In this document: positions 51,937 to 64,000 of the stretch, in pieces
Layout of the letters: each line of letters opens with the position of its first letter
Numbering within the stretch: the first letter of the stretch is position 1
Origin: Macrobrachium rosenbergii
Taxonomy: Eukaryota; Arthropoda; Malacostraca; Decapoda; Palaemonidae
Length of the DNA: 64,000 nucleotides
Direction of reading: 5' to 3'
Assembly (NCBI RefSeq): GCF_040412425.1
Contig: NC_089794.1
Span: 9,217,443-9,281,442, forward strand
Position numbers and translations under genes: made by a program
The notes under the pieces: generated by a model
The model's database searches: none
What the model saw: the letters and a program-made list of their open reading frames with translations, nothing else
Told to the model about the DNA's origin: nothing

Positions 51937-52770
51937 AATTATGTGTGTATACTTCCGTACGTAAATACATAATACATACTTTCATAAATATAGGTAGGAA
52001 GATAGATTGGTATCCTTATCACCGACTTTAAGAGAAAAATGAGGGAGAATTGTAAACCCACAAACTTCTGCAACCAAGTTCTCCCATTTGGCTTTTGACT
52101 TTGATTTCATTATTAGCTCCTCCGTAATTATGCAAATATGTCCTGAATAATACAAGATTCTCATTTGCAACAAAACCAGCTGTGAATATGACGTATGAAT
52201 TATTCAACATTTAAAGGGGAGAGGAAATTCTTGTATATCTGTGGATCTCAGTGCATATTGAGGAGTTATTTGGCCATAGAAATGACGAAAGGAAGATGTT
52301 ATCATATTTTAAAAGACATGAAGGACAAAATGTTTGTAGCAGGCGGGTGGGAAGTTTAAATATATCACTCTGTTTGAAACATTGAGAGGTTTGTCAAAAT
52401 GTTTCGAAGTTAACATTCTCAGTGTTTGCCTGCCGTTCTCTGTCATAAAAGATGAGCAAAGTTTATGACGGATGTATCATAACAAACTCTGTATTTTCAG
52501 GAGAGTTCAGAGTTTCCAAGTAACACTCGCAAATAACCTTACAATAATGGACGGAAATTCCACATCGATCGAACTTCTCTTGTCCTTGTTCGTTTCTTAA
52601 TAACAGAGAGCCACCTCTGTAAATTAAGTTTTTCACAGTTTGCCTCTGAAGTTGTAGCTTTACGGAACTCTCTCTAGAAATATATGACAGCGGGATGTGT
52701 GGATGATTTTGGCTTCAGTTTTTCTTGAGATAAAAACGGTTTTCATCTACTCGTAGGAAAACATGGGTGA
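51937..52770. other. spacer, nothing recognised
   Basis: No family resemblance in either strand. Confidence 0.55.
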
Positions 52771-52772
52771 CT

Positions 52773-52804
<32 letters not shown>

Positions 52805-52855
52805 GATATAGTGTGTGTGTGTGTGTGCGTATGTGTGTGTATATATATATATATT
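52771..52855. repeat. (TA)n(GT)n(TA)n at left mariner end
   Basis: TA runs on both sides of a GT-rich core, abutting the transposon TIR. Confidence 0.95.
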
Positions 52856-54048
52856 AGAGTCAAAAGTTCCAGGAAAAATTGTTCAATGATGTATTTATAA
52901 AAATGAAACAACCCAAATACTTGATAAACAATTATCTGTGATGTAGTGATCCATATAGACTTGTTACTCAGTCATCCTCTTGCTACCGTGGTGTTAACAT
53001 CTGAGAAAAGTAACTTCTTGAACCCATGGAAAATAAAAATTTTGAGATGAGAGCTAACATCAGTTTCTGACCAAGCTTGATTGGAAACCAGGAAAAATTA
53101 TTGAAGCTTTGCAACATTTATATATTCTCCATCTAAATCATTGTTTATGATTGGATAAATATTTATTCATGGTCAGGATACCTCAAAGACAACCCAAGAG
53201 AGGAAGACCATCGACTGCAAAAATGAAAGAATTGTGGCTTTGGTGCAGAATCACGATATGAAGATCGTCGATTGTAAATCGATATGGTAGCTATAACTGG
53301 GATCTCCCATGGTTCCGCATTTTCAATTTTAAATGAAAATCTTGGTTTGAGTAAACTTTCAGCACGTTATGTCCCAAAGCGTTGCGCGAAGACCAACTGA
53401 TCAAAAAAACTTTCTCTTGCAGTTTTAAAGATGAATCAAATGAATCATTTTTTGACATTGTTACTGGAGATGAAACTTGGATCCATCAATATGACCCAGA
53501 AAGTAAAATTCAATCAAAGCAATGGTTACCAAGAGGTTCAGCTGCACAGTGAAGTTCAAAGTGGCAAGATCTTTAAGAAGGTTATGGCAACAGTGTTTTG
53601 GAGTGATTTTGACTGATTTCCTTGAAGGACAAAAACAATCACCGAACTACTACAAAATGTTTTGAAGACTGCATTGGCTAAAAACGTCGAGGAAAGTTGC
53701 ATGAGGAATTTTGTTCCATCATGATAACGCTGCACATTCATCAAGGGTTGCAGAGAAGTCCTACGTTTAGGTAAACTCTTCCCACGGTTATAGATCTTGC
53801 TCCTTCAGATTTTTTCCTGTTCCCAAAACTCAAGAACAAAGAGGAGTCCGGTTTGAATCTTTGGATGCTGCTAAACGTGCAGTTTCAACTTGGTTTAATA
53901 GAAAGGCCCCAAATTTCTACAAAGAAGGGTTGCAGAAAAACATTTTGAAAAGTGTATAGAGTTAGATTAGATATGTAGAAAAATGATGTTTGAATTTCCT
54001 TAAATAAAGAGTATATTGAACTTTTCCTGGAACTTTTGACTTACCCTC

Positions 54049-54049
<1 letters not shown>
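52856..54049 (+). mobile_element. mariner-family transposon, inactive
   Basis: About 1.2 kb with 20 bp perfect TIRs AGTCAAAAGTTCCAGGAAAA at 52858-52877 and its complement at 54022-54041. The right end extends to TACCCTCGTA, a mariner-like terminus; the left end is shorter, as if eroded by the adjoining (TA)n. Element size, TIRs and the TA context fit Tc1/mariner insertion at TA. Confidence 0.9.
53170..53960 (+). pseudogene. mariner transposase
   Basis: Readable across frames: RKRGRPST-like segment (AAGAGAGGAAGACCATCG at 53197), VTGDETWIH with the first catalytic Asp (53460), VFWSD (53595), the second Asp in HHDNAAHSS (53717), and LAPSDFF (53805) with the third Asp expected in this mariner D,D34D motif. 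At least four frameshifts or stops. Related to mariner rather than Tc1 by these motifs. Confidence 0.85.

Positions 54050-54050
<1 letters not shown>

Positions 54051-54143
<93 letters not shown>
54051..54143. repeat. (AT)n at right mariner end
   Basis: About 46 AT units starting at the transposon edge. Confidence 0.98.
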
Positions 54144-54144
<1 letters not shown>

Positions 54145-54398
54145 TTGTATTGATTTCGACAGCAATAAACACAGATTTTTGTCTATCAAGTAATGTCATT
54201 CTAAATTAGATTCATTCCCGGGATGCTTATATTTCATAATTACTGCAAATGAAAGTCTGATAAAATATGTCGTTGTCCCTAACCGATCAATTTTCCTGAC
54301 ACGGGAGAACTTTTAAATGATCATAAAAGAAGAAATTTTTTGAGCACGTGTTATTTTTTCATTATTTTACCAAATATAAAAATGATCTGAGAGGCAAA

Positions 54399-54456
<58 letters not shown>

Positions 54457-54859
54457 AGTAGTAGTGGTATTTGTGGTAGTCTCTATGAAAAAAAGGAGAG
54501 AGCTTTAAGGAAACAGTAGGTTCCTTTGATAAAATTCAAAAAGAATTACGAATGAGTAAAGAATAAAGCTCGATGCAATTAATTAATGGTAAAAAATATT
54601 CATGGTTAACTTAGTTGTAAAGGAGTAAATAACTGAAAAGTAAAACAGAGGTAAACCATACAAAAACTTTCTCTTTATCAAAGTTGAAGCAGCGACGTAA
54701 AACATATCTTTAATTTCAAGCAGTTTCGATATAGAAATGCAATTCTAGGTTCTGTAGACTTTCTTATTTTAAAAGGAAAATTATTATGTGGTTCTGTTAT
54801 TTGATTTTCCCTTGGAGCGAAAAAACAAACTACCCTAAGGCGTTTGAGGTTACTCTTCC
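54144..54859. other. spacer with (TTA)n
   Basis: (TTA)n at 54400-54454, about 18 units; otherwise nothing recognised. Confidence 0.8.
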
Positions 54860-55905
54860 TTATTTTGGGCAAGAGAGTGGGAAAACTAATTTTGGGCAAG
54901 AGTATGGGAAAACTAATTTTGGGCAAGAGTGTGGAAAAACTAATTTTGGGCAGAGTGTCGGAAAACTAATTTTGGGCAAGAGTGTGAGAAAACCAATTTT
55001 GGGCAAGAGTGTGAGAAAACCAATTTTGGGCAAGAGTGTGAGAAAACTCAATTGGGCAATGGTGTGGGAAAACTAATTTTGGGCAAGTGAGGAAAAACTA
55101 ATTTTGGGTAAGAGGTGTGGGAAAACTAATTTTTGGGCAAGAGTATGGAAAACCAATTTTGGGCAAGAGTGTGAGAAAACCAATTTTGGGCAAGAGTGTG
55201 AGAAAACTCAATTGGGCAATGGTGTGGGAAAACTAATTTTGGGCAAGAGAGTGGGAAAACTAATTTTTGGGCGAGTGTTGGAAAACTGATTTTGGGCAAG
55301 AGTATGGGAAAACTAATTTTGGGCAAGGGTGTGGGAAAACTGGTTTTGGGTAAGAGTGTTGGAAAACTGATTTTGGGCAAGAGTTCGGGAAAGCTAATTT
55401 TGGGAAAGAGTGTGGAAAACTCAAGAGTAATTTAGGGAAAAACTAATTTTTGGCAAGAGAGTGGGAAAACTAATTTTTGGGCGAGTGTTGGAAAACTGAT
55501 TTTGGGCAAGAGTGTGGGAAAACTAATTTTAGGCAAGGAAAAAAAAACTGGTTTTGGGTAAGAGTGTTGGAAAAAATGATTTTGGGCAAGAGAGTTCAAT
55601 TTTGGGCAATTTTGGGAAAGAGTTTGGGAAAACCTATTTTAGGGCAAGAGTGTTAGAAAACTGATTTTCGACAAGAGTGTGCGAAAACTGATTTTGGGCA
55701 AGAGTTTGGGAAAACTAATTTTGGGCAAGAGTGGGAAAACTAATTTTGGGCAAGAGTGTGGGAAAACTAATTTTGGGCAAGAGTGTGGGAAAACTAATTT
55801 TGGGCAAGAGTGTGGGAAAACTAATTTTGGGCAAGAGTGTGGGAAACTCATTTTGGGCAAGAGTGTGGGAAAACTAATTTTGGGCAAGAACGTGGGAAAA
55901 CTGAG
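54860..55905. repeat. 27 bp minisatellite, about 38 units
   Basis: The unit reads GTGTGGGAAAACTAATTTTG + GGCAAGA. Because 27 is a multiple of three, long frames appear on both strands: plus GKTNFGQEC repeats, minus LPKISFPTL repeats. Indels of one or two bases switch the frame about every 5-10 units, and homogeneity is highest at 55740-55900. Not a gene by any other sign. Confidence 0.97.
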
Positions 55906-56871
55906 GGTTGCGCCTTCATTCACTGTGTGCACGAAAAATACGTTTGTTTGCCTTGTATTCCTTGTTTCTTCGACCCGGCAAACAAAAAGGCATCGCATTG
56001 CCCTTTTCCTTTGCCTTTACTCTTTATAAATTCAAATTACCGCCAGAGAAAGATGCCATGAAATGTTTATATCATCGAGATCCCAAACTTCATGTTAGTA
56101 ATTTATTTTCTAACACAAATTAGCTTTCATGAGTTTTTTGTGTTTTATCTTTTATGACAGTAAATGAAAGTTAGATATTTTTTCGTTTTAATCAACAGAG
56201 CGGAGAAAAAGAACATGAACATTAACTATATTTCATTTTTTTTAAATAAAATCGCTTGGAAACCCAATTTTCGAATTCCCTCATTCTTATGAATAAAAGT
56301 GAAAACACCCTTCGCTCATCTCCCCACCCCACCACACCCCTTTGACGTCCACATTTTCTTTTCTTTTTTTCACAAAGTGCATTGGCAAAACTTGCCTTTT
56401 ATTACAAAGTCTATAAATCAACTTTCCGCTCGAAAGTTTCTGATACCTGGGACGTTTTGTAAAATTCAGTGCTTGCCGAGGACATGGCAGAATATCTGCA
56501 TTCTTGACTCATCATCAAATTGAAATCTCATGGTTAAGCTTCTTTCATGCAGTCTATTTTAGTTCAAAAACTTGTGAAAGAATTTAACTGTCATACTTTT
56601 AGTGCCATTACCTCTGTAAATTTTTACTTAGCGACTCAGAAGGTTAACATAAATGATTTTGAAAGGTCATATTAATGCATATAAATAACACATTTCTGTC
56701 CGCTCAGTTACCTCTGGAAATGTAATTTCATATTCTCATCGTTCTTTGGTGAGCAAAAGACAACAGATTACTGTAATGGATTTTCTTACACTAAATTCAG
56801 TAAATATAAATATATCAACATACAGTACTAAAAAGCACCAAACCCTTTGATTAGTTTCATATCATTGTAAT

Positions 56872-56872
<1 letters not shown>
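55906..56872. other. spacer, nothing recognised
   Basis: No coding signal or internal repeat. Confidence 0.55.

Positions 56873-56936
<64 letters not shown>
56873..56936. repeat. (GA)n microsatellite
   Basis: About 32 GA units. Confidence 0.98.
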
Positions 56937-56939
<3 letters not shown>

Positions 56940-56979
56940 GTTCTTATGACAAGAGGGGATGAAGCCTGTCTCTCACCAG

Positions 56980-56992
56980 GTATTATTATTAT

Positions 56993-57063
<71 letters not shown>
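56980..57063. repeat. (TTA)n/(TAA)n with inverted junction
   Basis: Four TTA units turn into about 24 TAA units around 56994, giving a short self-complementary start. Confidence 0.97.
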
Positions 57064-57065
<2 letters not shown>

Positions 57066-57153
57066 TTACTTACCAAGAGGAAAGTTGTTATACGGTACAA
57101 TAAAATATCCTTCAGCAGGAGAAGGGAAGGAGGAATAATGGTGTAAGTGTACG

Positions 57154-57154
57154 T

Positions 57155-57203
<49 letters not shown>

Positions 57204-57222
57204 AGAAGAGAGAGAGAGAGAA
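57154..57222. repeat. (GA)n imperfect
   Basis: GA units with AAG interruptions near 57188 and 57203. Confidence 0.97.
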
Positions 57223-58367
57223 AAAAGGAGACTTTTAACTCAATATCATTCACATTCCAACGTATTAATCTAATCGTATCAGCAGAGCTCACATGATGGA
57301 CCAGAATTGGAAGCGCTTAAAATTATTAGCTGCTAATCTCCTGGATGTCAGAATAATTTTCTCTGTTCGTGAAGCGCAAAGTTTCCTTTATCGAACCTGC
57401 GGTACAAAATAATAAATCATTATTCTCTAGAGCCAAAAACGATCATTATAACAATGAAGAATGTAGTATTTTAGTAATATGACATGTAGAAAAAGAAGTA
57501 TTGTATGTTTCGAAGTTGTAATACCCAAAAGAACGCTGAGTGTGTAGGAAGTGGCGGTGTAGTTAACTTTAAACCATTGGTCATGAGACGCAATTGCGCA
57601 CCTAGCCACTCTCATTTTGAAAATGCCCTCTTCTGACGAGACAAATCTTATTAATGAGATCAAGAAATCTCTCAGAAGGATTGCTTATCGCAGATATTTT
57701 CAAATGAGAGTGAGCGTTTTTGGTCTTAATGTTCCCCTCACAAAATTTCAAAAAGTCTTCCAGTTATCCCCTGAAAAGTCTCTCAAAGACAGTGTCAAAA
57801 GTCAAAATATTTATCTCTGGTTTCAATAATTTGTTTTGGGATAAGAAAAAGGATAAACTTGAATTTTTTCACTCATGTAACTTCCCATCGTTCTTTACTT
57901 TGTTCCAAAAACGTTCTAGAGTTGAAGGTCTACCGGAATAAATTCTGAAACCACTCTTAGTATTGAGGAATTCAACACCTGCAGTCACTAATAATAGACA
58001 GAAAGAACATGTTCTTTCTGTCTATTATTAGCAAAAGGAAAATGCATTAAGAAAGAAGATAATAAAAGTCAGCGCAAGAACGCCAAAAGCGAAAATACCT
58101 CCATCATTGTTTATGTCTTTTTAGAAGAAAGACAATGGACGTGAGTGGGAGCGAGTCGTCGTTCCTATTCACCTCCAGAAATTACAGCCACTTTTCATTC
58201 ATCATTTCATCTTCAGAGGAACAGGAAAGTTTCCCAGTCGCCTGTAATTTGTCTTTAATAGCTGATATGTCGAGGTTATGAAGTTCGCCAATGGTACGTG
58301 TGTGCAGTTCTGTATCTGAATGTATAAGATCCGCTCGATTTTATAGGTTTATCTCCTTACTGATTTT
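57223..58367. other. spacer with one perfect palindrome
   Basis: The open stretch 57617-57829 (70 codons) shows no family resemblance. The notable structure is the palindrome at 57988-58031. Confidence 0.5.
57988..58031. repeat. 44 bp perfect palindrome
   Basis: CTAATAATAGACAGAAAGAACA (22 bases) followed at once by its exact complement, no loop. Confidence 0.97.
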
Positions 58368-58743
58368 TAGTTTTCTTTAAAAGAAAACTATTGAGATGGC
58401 TTTTTGCATGTCTGTCCGCCCTCGGATCTGAAATACTACTGAGGCTAGAGGACTGCAAATTAGTAAATTGATCACCCACCCTCCAGTCATCAAACACACC
58501 AAATTACAATCCTCTGGCCTTAATAGTTTTTATTTTAATTAAGTTTAAAGTTAGCCATGATCGTGCATCTAGCACCGTTATAGGTGCCAACAACACAGGC
58601 CATCACCTGGCCGTGGCTGAAATTTTCATGGGCCGCGGCTCAGAGTTTGATTGGCCGTCGCTGAGAGTTTCATACAGCATTATACGCTGTGCAGAAAACT
58701 CAATTGCGCCGAGGAAACTTCGGCGCATTTTTTACTTGTTGAT
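58368..58743 (-). repeat. fold-back repeat family, copy 3
   Basis: Minus-strand copy: ends with GCGCCGAGGAAACTTCGGCGCA (hairpin) at 58705-58726 and the TACAGCATTATACGCTGTGCAG hairpin before it; starts with the AAACTATTGAGATGGC terminal block. Middle blocks as in copy 2. Confidence 0.9.
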
Positions 58744-58894
58744 TACAGTGAACAAAGGTAACGTGGAGGCAAGTGATGTGGAGGGAATCTAAATAAACTT
58801 CCAATATAAGTAAACTGAAATTCTCTACACAACTTTTACTGACATCTAAAACTTGCATTAAACGTTTTGAAAACCGAGATTTTTAAAGCTTGAC

Positions 58895-59335
58895 CATTAG
58901 TTTTGGTTTTCTGTAAAAGTAAACTATTGATGGCAATTTGTTTTTCCCCGGTGGCCTGTGTTGTTGGCACCTATGGCGGTGCCAGACGCACGATCAAGGC
59001 TAACTTTCCCCTTAAATCGAATAAAAACTACAGAAATTGCAAATTGGTATGTTGATCATCCACCCTCTAATCATCAAACATACCAAATTGCAGCTCTGTA
59101 GCCTCAGTAGTTTTTATTTTACTGTATTTACGGGTAAAGTTAGCCATGATCGTGCGTCTGGCACCGCTATAGGTGCCAACAATACAGGACACCACCGGAC
59201 CATGGTTGAAAGTTTCATTGGACGCGGCTGAGAGTTTCATGGGCCGTGGCTGAGAGCTTCATACAGCATTATATGCTGTACAGGAAACTCAACTGCGCCG
59301 AAGAAACTTCGGCGCATTTTCTACTTGTTTTTTAT
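58895..59335 (-). repeat. fold-back repeat family, copy 4 (with inverted arms)
   Basis: Carries two facing copies of the block: GCACCTATGGCGGTGCCAGA at 58968 and its complement near 59157, meeting at about 59065 (TTGATCATCCACCCTCTAATC). Arms of about 125 bases each. Ends in the conserved GCGCCGAAG/CTTCGGCGC hairpin. Confidence 0.9.
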
Positions 59336-60279
59336 AACCTGGGGTTTTAAATCTCCGATTTGTATTTGGGAATCCCTAAGCCTCAAGTTTCATCAATCGA
59401 AGACGTCGTCATCAAATGGGTTGTGACGATGGAGAAAACTTGAGTCCCCTTATTTAAATCGTCGTATATCCCTTTGACTCCAAATTGCCTCAGTTGTTTA
59501 AAGAAGACTTTCAGTAAAAAAATAATAATACAAAAAATGGGTTGAAAAGTCTACATTTCAAGATGAACTGAATCATGCAAACGTGATTAAAAGCTTTATA
59601 TAATTGCTTAACCCACTTATTTTTTTTTTCCGTAGCGAACAGTGACAGTCCATATTAATACTCTGTCAATCTGAAGCACAATTAGAAAAATAAATTTCCG
59701 AGTTACCGTAAAGAAAGAGCGTATATAATTAGTCTCTCATTTCGAGATGTGAGGTGGAAGGATTTTTCTCTTCATTGTGAAGTGATGTCTGACGCCTTCT
59801 CTCGGGTCGTAGAATAGTTCATTTCATTCATAAGGTTTTAATCCCCGACCTCAGTCAAATCTGTATATATAATAATTTTATGTCATTTCAGTCGACACCC
59901 TTCTTGATATTACAACAAATATGTCAGCAGCAGAGCTTATGCTCATCTTTAATATAAATAGGGGTATGAATTATAAGTATGAAATATAATTCGTGATGAA
60001 CGCTGAGTATCAAAGGGACAGGCAGAATATACGAGTCTTCATAAAATATTGCTCATGAAAGCAAAATACACACAATGGCAAATCTATTTTAGAAATTGCA
60101 TGAAAGGCTGACGCAATAACCTATTTCATGCGTTTAACTTTTTCCCTCGTGAATCCAGCCCTCACTTTTTACACAAGATTGCATAATTGTTTTCGCAATA
60201 TGCGGCAATAAGGAGATCATCTCTCACAGAGTTTTCATGTGAATAGTACCAGGGCCGTTCATATCTCCAGTCAACACAT
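59336..60279. other. spacer, nothing recognised
   Basis: AT-rich; no ORF with family resemblance. Confidence 0.55.
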
Positions 60280-60785
60280 CCATACTCGAACACTGAAAAA
60301 GGGATTTCCAGAACAACTGTCAAACCGAATGTGCAATCGTATTTTCTGTATGCGCGTCGCGGCCCATGAAGCTTTCAGCCACGGCCCGGTGGTGGTCAGT
60401 CCTATAGCTTTGCCAGACACACGATTATGGCTAAATTTAACCTTAAATAAAAAAAAAAACTACTGAGGTTAGAAAGCTGCAAATTGGCATGTTCATGTTG
60501 CTCATCCACCCTCCACTCATCAAACATACTAAATTACAGCCCTTTAGCCTCAGTAGTTTTTATTCTTTTAAGGTTAAAGTTAGCCATAATCGTGCGTCTA
60601 GCAAAGCTACTATAGGACAAGTCACCACCGGACCGTGGTTAAAGTTTCATGGGTAGCGGCTCATACAGCATTATACCGAGACCACCGAAAGATAGACTTT
60701 TTTTCGGTGGCATTGATTATATGCTGTACAGGAAACTCGACCGCGCTGAAGAAACTTCGGCGCATTTTTTACTCATTTTTATAAT
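60280..60785 (-). repeat. fold-back repeat family, copy 5 with extra hairpin
   Basis: Inverted arms as in copy 4 (GACACACGATTATGGCTAA at 60414 against 60578-60600). An additional hairpin CCACCGAAA/TTTCGGTGG sits at 60684-60712, inside the TACAGCATTATA...ATGCTGTA palindrome. Ends with GAAACTTCGGCGCATTTTTT. Confidence 0.88.
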
Positions 60786-62243
60786 CCCCGGACCTACAGA
60801 AGTAGATAACATTCGTGCTTATTTGCAGCTGAGTGCATGAACATTTTGAACATAATGTAAATGAAATGTATATCAAATCATCACTGACAGCTTTTAAAAA
60901 GTCTCTATTTTCATTTTTAAAATGTTATTTTCACTCTAAATGTCTTTAAAGCATTAAAGGCATCTTGTACCCTATTCATTAAAAGGCTGTCACCTCAAGG
61001 TGCCCTGAATATTGGTTGATGGTGAAACATATTTACGTAATTATTCACCAGCCATATTATTCTTTAGTACGGAAGGTGAAAAGCAATATCAAGAGGTAGA
61101 TGTTGTATGATAGAATGAAAAATTATTTTCCGAAATGACACGAGAACTGGAAACTCATTCGTCTTTCTTCCCAGATCTGAGAGACGTGAGGTTCTCGGTC
61201 ACTCAGATGCCATAATCCGTGTAGACACCAAAGAAACTCATTTTGTTCACTGATCACGTCTTTGTTGCGTATTTCATTTGTTTTCTTAAACTTGACCATT
61301 ATGCTTTTTGTCATTCTTTTTTGTATGTCATCCCTGTGTAAGGCTGAAAAATATGGTACATGTAAACTTTGCTCATCTACAAGTAAGAATGTATGCTTCG
61401 ACATCTTATCAAAGCGATACAGGACTATTGACACGTTACTTATGCTCTTATTCAGACTACCTTAGAAAATGTCTTTTGCAAATCCAAGTAACTTCAGAAT
61501 CCTATGCAATACAGCAAACGGGGCTCGCGTGTAAAGAGAATACTCACATATTTCCACCCAAAAGAATATGACACGAACACCGCTATCGAAGCAGCAGATG
61601 AAATCAATGACCTGTTCACATAACTTTCGTCACTGAATTTCGCAATAAAAATTGGTAACCTTTACCTTTCTGTGGCAGCTGACTGATGCTTGACTCTTCT
61701 TACGCCAGATTTGTTTCATAGCCACTCGTAACCAATCATTTTGAGTTTCAGCTGAGACCACTGGTTGATGATTGCTCGTGCGTGACTGAATAACGTTCAG
61801 AAGGTTTTTGGTGGATGAAATGGCAAGTAATTTGGAAGTGGAAATCTCCTGTTTCCTTTTCATGAATAGTTTTATATCTCATTCCGAGTGATTGCGACCT
61901 TATTCTTAAGTTGTTTTGTGGTTTAAGTACGTCGCTAAAGACAGCGATAGAATGATTTGGGGTTCAAATCCGTTCTTGGTTTTTTTTTTTTTTTTTGCCC
62001 AATTTCCAGATTAGTTTTACATCAATATGTAAAAGTAGTGACAATAAGTTCTCCCCTTCTCATGCATTAGAAACGGCAATAATTTTAAATATAAATTATC
62101 TTCAACAAAAACCAATTTTTAAAAATTAGATAATGACCTAAAAACTTTCGAACTCCAGAGAAAGTCAAGTAATAAATTAGCTGGAACTCACTCTCTCTCT
62201 CACTTCCTAGAAAATGCCACAGGTACTTTACCCACAAAAGAGA

Positions 62244-62245
<2 letters not shown>
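60786..62245. other. spacer, nothing recognised
   Basis: Small open stretches on both strands (61123-61434, 61262-61571, 61630-61863) show no family match. GGTTCAAATCC (61957) followed by a 17-base T run (61981-61997) resembles a B box plus Pol III terminator, but no tRNA fold supports it. Confidence 0.5.

Positions 62246-62300
<55 letters not shown>
62246..62300. repeat. (GA)n microsatellite
   Basis: About 25 GA units then GGAGAGGGGGGG. Confidence 0.97.
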
Positions 62301-62415
62301 GGGGGGGTTGCTGAGTGTAAAAAAATATAGAAATCCTGTCGTGATCCTGATCCTTCGTAAATATTTTTCATGGCATATAGGATATCAGAAATTAACAAAT
62401 TCGTAAATAAAGCTA

Positions 62416-62420
<5 letters not shown>

Positions 62421-62479
<59 letters not shown>

Positions 62480-62498
62480 CTCTCTCTCTATATATATA

Positions 62499-62574
<76 letters not shown>
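62421..62574. repeat. compound (CT)n(TA)n
   Basis: CT to about 62488 with TATC interruptions, then TA to 62574. Confidence 0.98.
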
Positions 62575-62579
<5 letters not shown>

Positions 62580-62689
62580 AATACATAAACCAATTATATT
62601 AAAACATTTTCATGTATTCTCTAAAAGCAAACCTACCCAGTACGCGGCTAAATAGTTACTAGACCTAAAAAAGTAAAACGGGTCTCTTT

Positions 62690-63045
62690 TCAGACATGGG
62701 GATAGGTTGTATCCGCCTCTTAATATCCAGCGTCATTTGTAAATATACTTGTCCCAAGTGTGATCCGGGAACCTACGTGAGATGTACTAGACGCCTGATT
62801 GAAAGTCCATCTGTAGCCTTCAGGGCGTCAGTTGCAAGACAGGATGCAGATTTTCTAGGCCTGAAACGCCAAACATCCGTAATCACTCTGCGATCTACTA
62901 AACGCCGGTTGATATATAAAACTTCAAAATAATAGCTACAGCCAGGCACGAGGAGGAGCTTTCGGCTTTGGAATCAATTTTCATAAAAGCGCTCGTTCCA
63001 TCGTTAAACACCCAGACCTTTTTCACACCCTTGTTTAATGCCTAA
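62690..63045 (+). pseudogene. Penelope-like element, GIY-YIG endonuclease fragment
   Basis: CKYTCPKCDPGTYVRCTRR matches the Cys-x2-Cys plus G-T/I-Y start of the GIY-YIG domain of Penelope-like elements. Downstream in a second frame comes the C-terminal [14 protein letters not shown] (about 62968-63010), a typical end for this protein. A stop near 62932 and a frameshift separate the parts. The RT domain is not in the window upstream, so this is a 3' fragment. Confidence 0.65.
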
Positions 63046-63165
63046 CTGTTCTACTGTTCTGTTTATTTCCTGCCCGTTTTACTTTTTCATGTGTGGTCAC
63101 TTTTTAGCCGGGTACAGGGTAGGTTCGTTTTTAGAGAATATAAAAAAAATGTACTTTTTATATGT

Positions 63166-64000
<835 letters not shown>

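Noticed and set aside
54678..56029. ORFs with GKTNFGQEC or LPKISFPTL repeats as a repeat protein
   Set aside because: The 27 bp period keeps both strands open; units shift frame often and there is no start context or other domain.
57617..57941. Possible host exon
   Set aside because: No splice sites or family resemblance that I can defend; length is within chance.
61900..61997. tRNA-like gene (GGTTCAAATCC plus T run)
   Set aside because: No acceptor, D or anticodon stems can be formed; a B-box word alone is not enough.

Overview
This looks like an intergenic, repeat-saturated stretch of a decapod crustacean nuclear genome (shrimp, prawn, crab or crayfish). The call rests on very long (AT)n, (GA)n and compound (CA)n(AT)n microsatellites, tRNA-like SINE pieces with AT tails, a fold-back repeat family and a SINE-like repeat that I recall as common in decapods, and several arthropod-type transposon families. 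I found no host gene, rRNA or functional tRNA. Every protein-like stretch I can recognise comes from a mobile element, and nearly all are broken.

Layout. 1-7330: a minus-strand Ty3/Gypsy (errantivirus-like) element with gag, protease, RT, RNase H, integrase and env in order, all interrupted; the first 440 bases are probably its 3' LTR. 7330-13640: repeat-poor to SSR-rich spacer with a 3 x 127 bp tandem repeat and one fold-back copy. 13648-14901 (minus): an unbroken 417-codon ORF joining a gag N-terminal part to an env C-terminal part with its membrane anchor. 15538-17400 (plus): a second Ty3/Gypsy pol, lying head to head with the gag-env ORF and cut off by an (AT)n array. 17400-23600: long AT arrays alternating with palindromic tRNA-like elements, plus a piggyBac-type N-terminal fragment carrying an acidic 15-codon repeat (21152-21879). 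25400-28500: another fold-back copy, a small MITE and SSRs. 28570-31480: a broken LINE. 32752-34296: a 1.5 kb inverted duplication closed by 350 bp of (AT)n. 35264-40262: a tandemly repeated retroelement remnant (zinc knuckle and protease); its last unit is peppered with TATATA blocks. 42813-47828: a second LINE copy split by a 2,283 bp element with TTAA duplications. 52856-54049: a broken mariner inside (TA)n. 54860-55905: a 27 bp minisatellite. 58368-60785: three fold-back copies. 62690-63045: a Penelope-like GIY-YIG endonuclease fragment.

The parts do not form a pathway; the window is a record of nested insertion, tandem duplication, inversion and microsatellite growth. The most interesting items are the intact gag-env fusion ORF, the TTAA element inside the LINE, the repeat-bearing piggyBac N-terminus, the large palindromes centred on tRNA-like hairpins or (AT)n, and the TATATA-peppered repeat copy, which may be an assembly artefact. 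Family names come from motif recognition by eye, without database searches.
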